Shown: piece by piece, positions 34,509 through 44,937 of the stretch
Numbering within the stretch: position 1 is the first letter of the stretch
Layout: each line of letters begins with the position of its first letter
Origin: Monomorium pharaonis
Lineage: Eukaryota > Arthropoda > Insecta > Hymenoptera > Formicidae
Reading direction: 5' to 3'
Assembly (NCBI RefSeq): GCF_013373865.1
Contig: NC_050467.1
Location: 24,016,996-24,080,995 of the forward strand
Length of the DNA: 64,000 bases
The notes under the pieces: model-generated
The model's database searches: none
What the model was told of the DNA's origin: nothing
What the model saw: only the letters and a program-made list of their open reading frames with translations
Position numbers and translations under genes: made by a program

Positions 34509-37500
34509 ATGGATCTCATCTTTTTGATACTATGCACTCTTTGCATTATTGTGATTTTCGCAGTTTTGTCGATAGTGCATCATCAGTATGTTCTTCGACA
34601 GAAACTTAAATATATTCCCCAAATCGATGGATATCCTTTTATTGGATCGGCATTTGAGCTAATAAAGCTATCGGACTGTGGTAAGAAAGTGTATATGTAG
34701 AAAGTGTATATGATTTTATTTATTCTTTTTTTAGTATTATTATTCTAATTATTATTCTTTTGTACAAGTTAGTTTGTATATTTGCACACAACTTAAAAAA
34801 AATATGTTATTTAAATTTGCGTAATTAATTAAAATAATATAAATATTAATAAATATAATTGTTAGAACGTCTAAAATGGTTTATATCGTATATGGAGACT
34901 ACTAAAGAAGGGATATTTGTACAGTGGATCGGAAGCAAACCTTTTATTAACGTGTTTAAACCAGAATATTTAGAGGTAAATACTCAATTTAATTTGTTAT
35001 AAAAAAACATTATTTTTTATATTTCTGCGCTAATTCAAAGAAAATTGCCAATATAGACATAAGTCTTTTAAAAAAGATATTTTAATGACTTTTGTTTAAT
35101 ATATCATATAAACATTTACTGTTGTAGCGATTACGATAAAATATCTTTTTTATTGTAATAGTATGAAACATTCTCAAACATTCCAAAATTTATTCCTAAT
35201 TTGAATTTCAGTCTAATAGAAATTAAAAAGGGAAAGTTTACTGGATAACTAATTATTTGGTATATTGTAAATATATTTGTTTTATTAGTAAAGAGAGAAT
35301 AGAAAATGTTGAAATTTTGCGTATAAATTTGTTTGTAAAAATTGAAAACTTTTTCTGAAATATACTTCTTTATATTAACAAATCTGATTTAATTTTATGA
35401 AAAATTTCTAAATAAAAATTTATTTGTCATAGTGAAATAATTTATAGATATAGTAAAACTGCTTTTGATAAATGGCATTAGTAGTCATAATTAGTCTTTT
35501 TAGTGTTTGTAACAAAATTTGTTGCAACAGCATGAAATACATTAATTATGTTATTAAAAATGTGTTATATACTTTCTTTGAATATTATTAGATATTATTA
35601 CGTCTTTTTCAAACATTTACAGCTTATTTTTCCAAGCACTGTAAATATCACAAAAGGGATGATTTATAATCTTCTGACAGAATGGTTGGGCTACGGACTT
35701 TTGACTTCTACAGGTAAATGCATAATAAAATCATATTATTTATCTGTTATACATTTTTTATGCATTTAAAATCATAATAAAAATACATTTTATTTGCTTT
35801 ACTTTAATTTATCTAAATAGATAAAGCTGTTAAAAACTGTTTTACTTATTTTTTCTTTTTCTTGTCTAATACAGATACATGTGCATTTGCATTCTAACGT
35901 AACACTGAAAATACGTTTTAGTCCTTAGTGGTATCTAAATATTTTCATGACTATATATTCATACTGATTATTCATGTCGCTAGAGATATTGCTAGAAAAC
36001 TGTAGTTTTCTTGAAACTTTGTCTTATTTACTTGCTAATTTTCATTATCGATATAAAGGACAAACAAAAACTCAAGCAGATACTCATTTTAAAAACATTT
36101 TACAAGTGTTTCCTCGAAACGTTTCGTAATTGACTATTGGAAACGTTTCCAATTGGTAAAAATGTCTACTTGAAAAACGTTTAGGGAAACATCTTTTTAA
36201 TAGAAAAAAAAAAAAAAAAACGTTTAAGAGATGGTTAAAATTCGTTTTTTTCCTTTATCCATTAAATTTATTTTTTTATAGATTTAATAAAATAATGCAT
36301 TTACACGCGCGCGTATGTGTGTGTGTATGTGTGAATGCATTATATATACTTATGGAATTATATATTTGTTTAGCAGTCTGCCATTACGTAAGTGGCGCTA
36401 ATATAACAATATATACAATAGCCGTTTATTACAAAAATTTTTAGTTTCAAGTATTTCGAAATTTTTAATTACACATATACTTCTTCATTATTCTTTTTAA
36501 ACTTTAACGTACTACCACTATTGTTTCAAAAACGTTTTATACACATACACATACAGGCGCGCGTGTAATTGGATAGTCATATTATTATCTTTTCCTATAT
36601 ACATGTATATATAATTTTAAATTAAAAAATTAATTTTTATTCCATCTATAGCAACGTGAAAAATATGTTTTTTTTAACTATGGTTTTAAAAACGTTTCTG
36701 TTGAGACGTTTCTTATCAGTGCTTGACGGTTAAAAAATATTGGATACGTTTAGAAAATGTTTAAAAATTAAAGAGATAACAAGACTACATGTTTTTAAAT
36801 TAAAACTTTGCAGCTTTCTTTATTTTTACAACATTTTTATAATGCAAACATGTTTTATTTTAATGCTGCTTTAGGGAAACAATGGTTTCACGACAGGAAA
36901 CTCATTGGGCCAACGTTTCATTTTAGTATATTAGATCAATTTGCTGTGGTTCTTTCTGAAAAAGCAGAAATTCTAACAAAGTGTCTTGAAAGAAAAATAG
37001 AGAAAAATTCAGGGAAACCTTTTGATATTTTCCCTTTTATTATCAATGCTGCTCTTGATATTATTTGCGGTAATGTATATTTTTCTTAATTTATAATATA
37101 TGACATATAACATTTCTCGCGAAAGACATTTATTAACACAATACATTTTAGGTACTGCAACTCTAATTTTATTAAACATTTTTGCTGGAAAGTTAAATAA
37201 TATATTCATCTATATTCACTATTAATTTTGTCAAATTTGTGCAAATTATTTCGTTATAATAGCAAATTCTTATTATATTACCAAAGTAGTAATAAAATAT
37301 TAAGAATATATTAAATCGCATTTTAACAGTAAATTTGTGTCTTTATAAGAAAATGTATATTTAAGAAGATTCTTTTTAAGAAAACAGATTTTGTTGTAAT
37401 CGTTGTATAATATTTACGAGTCATAAATATCAGTTTCATTTCCCTTACAAAAATGTAACACTGTAGTATTAAATTGGCCAGTAATCAATACTTATTTTAA

Positions 37501-39139
37501 GTATTATAAGCACTACTATTAGTACTTTCAAAAAATGAGTAATAATTATTGGCCAATTTAATACTGTCCAGTATTATATTCTTATAAAGATAATCTATAC
37601 GATAAAAGTATTATCAACAATAATAATAATTATTTTACAGAAACAGCAATGGGTGTGGACATACATGCTCAAGAAGTCACAACCAAATATACATCAACAG
37701 TACATACGTTAGTTTTTAACATTTTTGTTATTATTGTTATTGTTAATAAAATAATTAATATTTTATTACTTAATAGTATTAACAGTTATTAACTTTAAAC
37801 ATTAATTATATTATTTTTATATAATTATACATTTATTACATATACAATTAATTCGTAAGTTAATAAATTAAATATTAATTGTACTTTGATATTTTTAGAG
37901 CTTCCAAGTTAATAATGAACCGAATAATTCGACCGTGGTATTGGATTAATTCGTTGTACTATTCATTGCCTTCAGGAAAACAATTTAAATCAGCGCTTAA
38001 TGCATTGCATAAATTTACGATAGAGGTAGAAAAATGAAAGAAATTTAAAATAATGTCAAAACTTCTATAAATTTTTTTACATTATTTTGCTTAAAGAATT
38101 TACACATTTACAATAAACACAATAAATTTTAGGTAATAAGTAAGAGAAAAGCTGAACGAGAATTACAAAACGGTAATACATCAGAGATTGAAAATGAGGA
38201 CAATGAATTTAACATAGGTATTATTATAAATTATAATTACATATCTTTTACATATTTCTTTCTTTTTTCGCTTATTTAATAAAATTGGCTGCATTAGGTA
38301 AGCGGAAGAGGAAAGCATTCCTAGATTTATTATTAGATCAGAATGCGAAAGACAACAATCCCTTAACCGATGATGAGTTGAGAGCGCAAGTTGACACGTT
38401 CATGTTTGAGGTAAGAAGTTCGGAATTAAAATTTAACTTTTCCAATTGTTTCAATACAAAATTTTCTTTTATTAGTATTCAATTCGATGTATCTGTAATG
38501 TAATATGAAAATGATAATAGGGACACGACACAACCGCGGTCGCGATGACCTGGGCACTTTTTCTCTTGGGCAATAACCTCGAGCAACAGGAAAAAGTTCA
38601 TGAAGAACTCAAAGAGGTTTTCGGAGATTCGGAAAAACCAGCCAGTATGAAGGAGCTGTCGCAATTAAAGTATCTCGACAGAGTTATAAAGGAGACGCTT
38701 CGCATTTTTCCAAGTGTACCTATAATCTCGAGAAAACTGGAAGAAGATGTAAAATTGGGTAAGATATAGCTTTATTTACTTTAATTTAAGATAAAAGTTT
38801 TAAGAAATTTGCTCTGTTAATTTTTTTAAATTGTGAGCGTTTTCCAGCAAGTGACACAGACGTAGTGTTATACAATAAATTATTTCATCCTTGTTGTTTG
38901 TCAATGTTAAACAATAACGAAATGATTTACCATGTCACACTGCGTTTTTCTGTGTCATTTGCTGGAAAACGCCTTATTTTTTACACCGTTCAATTTTCTC
39001 AAAAATGTAATGTGACACAGTAATTTTATTTTGCGGATTTTATTTTTAGCAACAAAAAATAAGAATTGACTAGTTGTGAACTATTTTTTGTATTAAACTT
39101 AACATTACACACATACGCGCGCGCTTATAAGTAAAAAAT

Positions 39140-39197
<58 letters not shown>

Positions 39198-39647
39198 CTC
39201 ACTTAAAGTTTAATTTTTATAAAAATATTTATGTCGACAGGATAATGAATCAATTTTTTATAGACACTCAATATAGCATATAATTAATTTATATCTTTTA
39301 ATTTAGATAACTATACGATTCCAAAAGGTACCGAAGTCATATTGGCAATTATATTGACACATCGATGTTCGGAGGTTTGGCCGGATCCAATGAAGTTTGA
39401 TCCGGATCGCTTTCTTCCGGAAAACTCGAAGCATAGAAATCCGTATGCCTACGTTCCGTTTAGTGCTGGACCGAGAAACTGTATAGGTCAGAGATTTGCT
39501 TTACTCGAAGAGAAAATCGTATTGACTGCTGTTCTCAGAAAGTGGAGGGTGAAAAGCGTGAAAACGCTCGACACGATTGTGTACGGAGGCTCTCTTATTT
39601 TGCGACCAAACGAAGAAGTACTTATGCACTTTACGCCAAAGAAATAA
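34509..39647 (+). CDS. Cytochrome P450, CYP4 family
   Basis: Ten exons: 34509-34680, 34866-34975, 35623-35713, 36875-37069, 37641-37707, 37899-38025, 38133-38217, 38298-38410, 38521-38758, 39307-39647, all GT-AG with consistent phase, give 512 aa. Residues 1-25 are a hydrophobic ER signal-anchor (MDLIFLILCTLCIIVIFAVL), followed by YIPQIDGYPFIGSAFEL. P450 marks: C-helix WxxxR (WFHDR, ~128-132), CYP4-type I-helix EGHDTT (~320-325), ExxR as ETLR (~378-381), the PERF-like FDPDRFLPEN, and heme-binding FSAGPRNCIGQRFA with Cys ~458. CYP4 enzymes are ER-bound monooxygenases that hydroxylate fatty acids, hydrocarbons or xenobiotics; which substrate applies here cannot be read. Start: the ATG follows a TTCACAG acceptor. 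Possible poly(A) signal at 39703. Introns carry small inverted-repeat elements. Subfamily not assigned. Confidence 0.95.
37465..37565. mobile_element. Short inverted-repeat element in CYP4 intron 4
   Basis: AGTATTAAATTGGCCAGTAAT (37465-37485) is inverted at 37545-37565 (ATTATTGGCCAATTTAATAC...) with one mismatch. The 59-bp centre has no coding capacity. It resembles a foldback or MITE remnant. Confidence 0.6.
38837..38972. mobile_element. 136-bp MITE-like element in CYP4 intron 9
   Basis: Ends are inverted repeats of about 22 bp, GCGTTTTCCAGCAAGTGACA... against the complement ending TTTGCTGGAAAACGC, with one mismatch in the first 22. The interior is partly palindromic (ACAATAAATTATTTC / GAAATGATTT). 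No ORF. Likely a non-autonomous inverted-repeat transposon. Confidence 0.65.
39147..39193. repeat. (AT)n microsatellite
   Basis: Uninterrupted AT dinucleotide tract in the last CYP4 intron. Confidence 0.9.
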
Positions 39648-40800
39648 ACATTTTAGTAAATACATGCTTTTTTATTAAAAAAGCAATTTTTATAAAAAGA
39701 TTAATAAAAAAATATATATATAATTTTAGTAAGTTTTTTGCGTTATCCATTGCATATGTACGTAATGCATAATAATCTTGCATATGATGTGCCACGGAGC
39801 ACGCCAAAACGCAGAGTTATGTTTCTGGATAGTAAATATAATTAGACTAAATTAAAATAATTGATTTTGGAGGAACTTATTCTCTGATTCCAACTTGGGG
39901 TGCTATATACATAGCTGTTTAAATAATAATTTCTTTCATTATGTTTTAACGTTTCTTCTCGCTGTTGAGAATTAGTTCATAATCAATATATCAATAATAC
40001 ATTGAAATCGAATTTTGATTCAAAATATTGTGATAAATTAGATGTTTTTACACAAATGGGCGTGCTGCATATATCATGTACAAGTTCTTTTAGAAATAAA
40101 ATGTTACTAGCCTAGTAAAAAAATGTATTTTTATAATGTACTTAAAATTACATGATTTACATAGACAATATATAAAAGTAACTTATAATGCAAATTCATC
40201 TCAAAAGTAAGACCATTCCGTTGTTAGCAGGATATTATTATAGTTGTATTCCAGTATAAAGAAGTATAAAGAAATTATATAAGCTTGAGGCTTGATTTTC
40301 GAATTCAAATGAAATTGTGACACAAAAATTACACTGTAAATTTATATATATACGTATATATATATATATTTTTTAGAATACAAAGTACATATACCAATTG
40401 GTAAATACATGCAGCATTATTTTCATACACAAAATTTTTTTGTAAGGAGAATCGGGCCCTTGTTCATTAATGTAGCTACAGATTTTCAACAAATGATTAT
40501 TGAAGTGAAACATATATATCTTTGATGGGGATTTTAATGAAATTTGTATGAAATTTTGATATACTTTTGATGATCTTTTGATAACTTTGTTGAATTTATT
40601 TGTATTTATTTTAGAATATTTTAACTAGTAATTTTATCAAAACTTTATGAATTGCAATAAAATAATATTAATTTGTCAATACAGCTAAGTATCTATGCTT
40701 TTTCGTTCAGTTTTGTTAATTCAATAGAATATCTACAATTTTTTGTTACCATCTCATCAAAAATTAATTGTAATTTTAATAAAATTTCCTTACTTTTTTA
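39648..40800. other. Spacer after CYP4 gene
   Basis: AT-rich, with the CYP4 poly(A) signal candidate at 39703-39708. No gene or repeat recognised apart from a short TA-rich tract near 40350. Confidence 0.45.
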
Positions 40801-40986
40801 TTAAACAGTATTAATATGTAACATATCCTGTATAAGCTCGCTAGGGGAATGGAACCAGAGAGGAATCTGCAGCTCCTCCTTTCTGGCTCTCTTCGCCAAT
40901 TTCTCTTCCCTCCATTGTCTCCGAAGCTCCTTCCGTTTACGGTTATGCTCTTTCCGATTCTTTAATTCGGGTGTCGCGGCCGACAT
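40801..40986 (-). CDS. Possible small basic protein, 61 aa, unrecognised
   Basis: An intact minus-strand frame from ATG at 40986 to TAA at 40801, less AT-rich than its surroundings. The first 40 residues are strongly charged and helical (ELKNRKEHNRKRKELRRQW, EEKLAKRARKEEL), then IPLWFHSPSELIQDML. It could be a short nuclear/ribosomal-type protein or a nucleic-acid binder. A candidate acceptor (TTTGAGTTTAG) lies on the minus strand near 41058, so a 5'UTR exon could come from the left arm of the palindrome at 41463. I know no family for it, and it could be a chance ORF. Confidence 0.45.
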   Translation of the reverse strand: MSAATPELKNRKEHNRKRKELRRQWREEKLAKRARKEELQIPLWFHSPSELIQDMLHINTV

Positions 40987-41286
40987 TACTCTTTCTTCAA
41001 ATTTCGCACAATTGATAATCCGATTGAAAATTGTAATTCAAGCTATCAAGATAACCTAAACTCAAAATTATGTATAACCAACAAGTGTGCACGTGCACTC
41101 CATGTCGGTAATTTCGATCTTCGCGTGAAGGGAGGTTCACGTGTTTCAAGTATAACAACAGAAATTTCAAGTGATTTCAAGCAAAGCAAATGAATAAAAA
41201 AACTAATTTAATATTGACAGAGAGGAATTAACCTAAAAGCGGTTATCGCGTCGTTTTAGATGTTTTCATCCATCAGCGCCTCTATG

Positions 41287-41390
41287 TGCACATTGAATTA
41301 TGTATTCAAATATCTATGAATCCTGTAGATAATGTGCATGACTTTTTGGGTCTCTTCTATGCTATGTCCACGATTATTTGATTCTGCTAG
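41287..41390. repeat. Inverted copy of ATE1-remnant upstream region
   Basis: This segment (including TCAAATATCTATGAATCC and TGCATGACTTTTTGGGTCTC) matches, in inverted orientation, 44614-44710, just upstream of ATE1-remnant exon 1, with roughly 85-90% identity by eye. Weaker similarity continues to ~41437. It is the outermost part of an asymmetric inverted duplication centred near 41953. Confidence 0.8.
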
Positions 41391-41462
41391 ACCATTAAAT
41401 ATTTTAAATCTGTTTTATGCAAATGTGCATAATCGTGTTCTACAAATGCGCAATACCACATA

Positions 41463-42446
41463 TACATGATATAAATTGAAATAATTGATTTGATTGAAAA
41501 ATTCACTCACCGATTGCTGTCGCTGCTCTTGCTGCTGATGCTGCTGCTCCTGCTACATTCCTTTTCCGGAATACCGAGTCGCTCCATGGATGCCGTTTTC
41601 TGCTGACATCATCCTGCTATTCTCGAACCGCACATTAATAACGATCGCCCGATACTTTATTCGGCACTCCCGATATTACGGATATTGTAGCACACATATC
41701 ACACACGAGTAAAACGTAAACCGCGCGCGAGAATTTCACTTGGCGCGACCGTTATACATTTGAAAAAATACGTGAAAAGGACAGCTCTGTTAGCGCGACG
41801 GCATTCTCAAAACCACTCAACACCGTACCTGCGCACAAATGAATACGCGAGACACGCCAGAGTCAACAGAACGTCCGACCGGCGCTGGAGTGGCGTACGT
41901 GACTGCTGGCAGGCAGACTCGGCGGTACTCGGCGCTAGTCGGCGCCGCTCGCCGCGCCTGCGTCGCTGCCGCCATGTTGCTCCGTTGCTCCGCGCTCCCC
42001 AGTCACGTACGCCGCTCCAGCGCCGCCGGTCAGACGCATCAGACGCTCTGTCGACTCCGTGCGTGCTCGCGTATTCATTTGTGCGCAGGTACGGTGTTGA
42101 GTGGTTTTGAGAATGCCGTCGCGCTAACAGACGAGCCGTCCTCTTCACGTATTTTTTCAAATGTATAACGGTCGCGCCAAGTGAAATTCTCGCGCGCGGT
42201 TTACGTTTTACTCGTGTGTGATATGTGTGCTACAATATCCGTAATATCGGGAGTGCCGAATAAAGTATCGGGCGATCGTTATTAATGTGCGATTCGAGAA
42301 TAGCAGGATGATGTCAGCAGAAAACGGCATCCATGGAGCGACTCGGTATTCCGGAAAAGGAATGTAGCAGGAGCAGCAGCAGGAGCAGCGACAGCAATCG
42401 GTGAGTGAATTTTTATCAAATCAATTATTTGAATTTATATCATGTA
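41463..42446. repeat. ~1-kb palindrome (arms 442/446 bp, spacer 96 bp)
   Basis: Left arm 41463-41904 and right arm 42001-42446 are reverse complements, near-perfect in the outer parts and more diverged near the centre. The 96-bp spacer is GC-rich. Each arm ends in CAGCAATCG|GTGAGTG reading outward (right at ~42400-42415, left on the minus strand at ~41506-41520), a strong splice-donor sequence, preceded by a GCAGCAGGAGCAGC-type repeat and an ATGATGTCAGCAGAAAACGG stretch. It looks like a duplicated first exon plus promoter arranged head-to-head, not a coding gene. Arm ORFs (beginning MKKYVKRTA on both strands) are palindrome artefacts. Confidence 0.9.
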
Positions 42447-42897
42447 TAGGTGGAACAAAATGATATGTGATAAACGTGATGTGAGATAAAATATTGCTCT
42501 ATTTTAAAAGAAAAATATCATCATGATTGATTAATTAAATACTTGGTTTTTCATTAATATTCGTCACGCCTTAAATAAAAATAATTGCAATAGCATATCA
42601 GAATCTTTCAATACTGAAACAATTAATAAGAAATTAATTCAAATGGTAAGCGTATTTTTCTAATGCTGAATAGATCTCGTAGATGGAGCAATAATTTCAT
42701 AATGTAAAGAAAAGTAAAAGCTTATATTTTGAAATTTTATATCTCTAATACCAAATATCCAATACATTTTGCTCTTATAATTACAATGCAAAACTTATAA
42801 AACTTTAAACTTAACATTCTGACAGTAAAAAATGTGTAATTTAAATCGAAAGTAGGGATAGTTTTACCTAAATACGATAGATGTTAAACAATATGAT

Positions 42898-44567
42898 TTA
42901 GAAAAATTGCTCTGTGAGTTTATCAAACGACACACCATGTACAGTGTTCTGATACTTTTTGTAAAGCTCATAAGATTCTTTCGAAATCTTTAGGTATTCG
43001 GAGCTCATTGGGGCAGTTCAAATCAATCTCAATTTACAAAAATAAATAACTTAACAATAATCTCTATTTGGACAAAGAAGAAAATAACTATTGTAATAAG
43101 ATACACGTAAACTCATTGCGATTAGTTTATAATCAGATCAAAATCGAGTAAAATAGAAACAGAAAAATGATATAATTCAATTTCGTGGTTGCAATGTAAT
43201 TAAACATGTAACACATTAAACCTTTAATATAGAGCCAGTTTAATAATAGCATTATTTAACAAATATTTACAGCTATTATTAAATTTTCAACTTATTTTAC
43301 TACCTATTTTTAATATGATAAAAATTGGAGAAAAGAGAACCATATTAAAAACATGCAATAAATAAAAAAAACATCTATTTCATAAGTAATAAGAATTAGA
43401 AAACATCTAATAAAGACTAAAGTTTGGAAGTTTAATGTTGATATTGTATTACCTCTAACTTCTTTACTCTAGTGTATACTTCCTCGAACAATTCTTCCAT
43501 TTCCTTCTTAACGTAATTTTGTTGTTTCTTTTCTTTTATAATAAGCTCGATTTCACTCTGTGATTTACCTTGAGCCAGCAACTTATTTTTCTTATGTTGT
43601 ATGCATAATAAATTTGGCCTTCTTGCAAGGTACCACATCCGTGATCTCACTTCTAATGTATTTTTGCTGTTGGAATTTGTTAACTGCGCTTGATCGCTAC
43701 TCAATGCAGAAGTCAATTTTTTCTGAGTTTCCATTTTCACTGAATTAATGGACAATCTTCCACAGACTTCATCATCAATGGATGAAACATCAATCGGAGA
43801 TTTATCTTTCTGCGCTTTTGTCAAATGTTTAGGATAGTTTAATGCCTCTTCATTGCTTATATCTATGCTTATAAATATAGAGCTGGTGAATTATATATCT
43901 CACATAAATTATTATAAACATAGATCAACATTCTAAAAATTTTACCTTTATTATCTTGTTGATCTTCATTTGTACCTCCAGAATTATCATTCGTCAATCT
44001 ATTTTTCAAAAATTTAGTCATGCATTTTAGAATTTTTTTCTGAGACTTTGATATTCTAAAATTTAGCATCTAAAATGATTATTCATGTTGTTAATGTGTC
44101 ACTTTAATTACTCTCACTCAAAGTGCAAAATCATTTCTCTCTAAAACTTGGGAGTCGATAATATTACCTAATGGTATACTGAGATCTGATTCATCCTGGG
44201 TTTATAACAATAGCAGCTCTGTCTCCAATCCCTGTCAATCAAACTTTGATAGTTTTGCATCGTCAACGTGTGCGCCCACATACCTGCGTACGAAAAATAA
44301 TGATTTGTGTTAGATTCAAACTTAGTCAGAGTTTCGGCTTGCTTCTCAACAATTTTTCACGAGATAACGTGGCCCGTTTCAGAGCGACGTGAAAATATAT
44401 CTGAGACTCTCTCGAGAAACGAGGTGTCGCGAAACGGCGATTGGGAGGATAGTATTTTCGTGCTCACCGTAACTGAAATTCGTGGTAGAGCTCTTGCAGT
44501 AGCCACACCGATAGCCCTCGTACTCCGTGTAATATTCCACGATACTGTACGACTGTCTGCTGGCCAT
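42898..44567 (-). pseudogene. ATE1: ATE1 (arginyl-tRNA-protein transferase) remnant, intron-containing
   Basis: Minus-strand exon remnants: 44567-44468 (MASRQSYSIVEYY..., with CGYC), 44283-44168 (MWAHTLTMQNYQSLIDRDW, CYCYKPRMNQ), 44069-43946 (LNFRISKSQKKILKCMTKFL), 43862-~43444 (KKNKLLAQGKSQSEIE, EEVYTRVKKLE|GTAATA) and ~43027-42898 (TAPMSSEYLKISKESYELYK). They match ATE1 in order, with splice sites retained, so this is a DNA-level duplicate, not a retrocopy. Breaks: one codon is lost in exon 2 (before CYCYK). An ~8-base loss follows MNQ, removes the conserved CC pair of the ATE N-terminal domain and brings TAG into frame. A phase mismatch occurs at the exon 3 start and a frameshift at the exon 5 start (IDL...TAP). 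TAA follows TEQFF, and the rest of the C-terminal acyltransferase domain is absent. ATE1 adds Arg to N-terminal Asp/Glu/oxidised Cys for the N-degron pathway; a working copy is expected elsewhere. Confidence 0.85.
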
Positions 44568-44937
44568 CCCGACGATATTCCTCGTTCGTTGCTCACAAAC
44601 ATAGCATGAAACAGAACTAAATAATTATGGCATAGCATAGAAGAGACCCAAAAAGTCATGCACATTACCTACGGGATTCATAGATATTTGACTACGTAGT
44701 TAGATGGCGCAGGATGACCATATTATCTCGTTATTGCAATGTTATCGACTGAGTTCTTTTTCTCTCGGCATCGGGAGATAACTCAACGTAACGAAACCTT
44801 TATTCGACGCTGCAGGTTTCCAGTATTTTCGTCGTCGTGTCAGGTTGGGAAACATATGAACGGAAATATCAGTGGCATGGATAATAGATAACCTCAATTC
44901 TGAAAACTTAAAAACGTCGTGATATCAGTGTGTAAAT
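44568..44937. promoter_or_regulatory. Divergent promoter region, ATE1 remnant / PDF
   Basis: 370 bp between the ATE1-remnant ATG (44567, -) and the PDF ATG (44938, +). The ATE1 side (44614-44710) is the part repeated in inverted form at 41287-41390. The PDF side (~44750-44937) has no TATA box and includes a GTCGTCGTGTC stretch. Probably a head-to-head promoter serving PDF today. Confidence 0.45.

Noticed and set aside
41760..42168. Open frames starting MKKYVKRTA on both strands
   Set aside because: Identical starts on opposite strands come from the palindrome; no family similarity, and the arms look like promoter/first-exon sequence.
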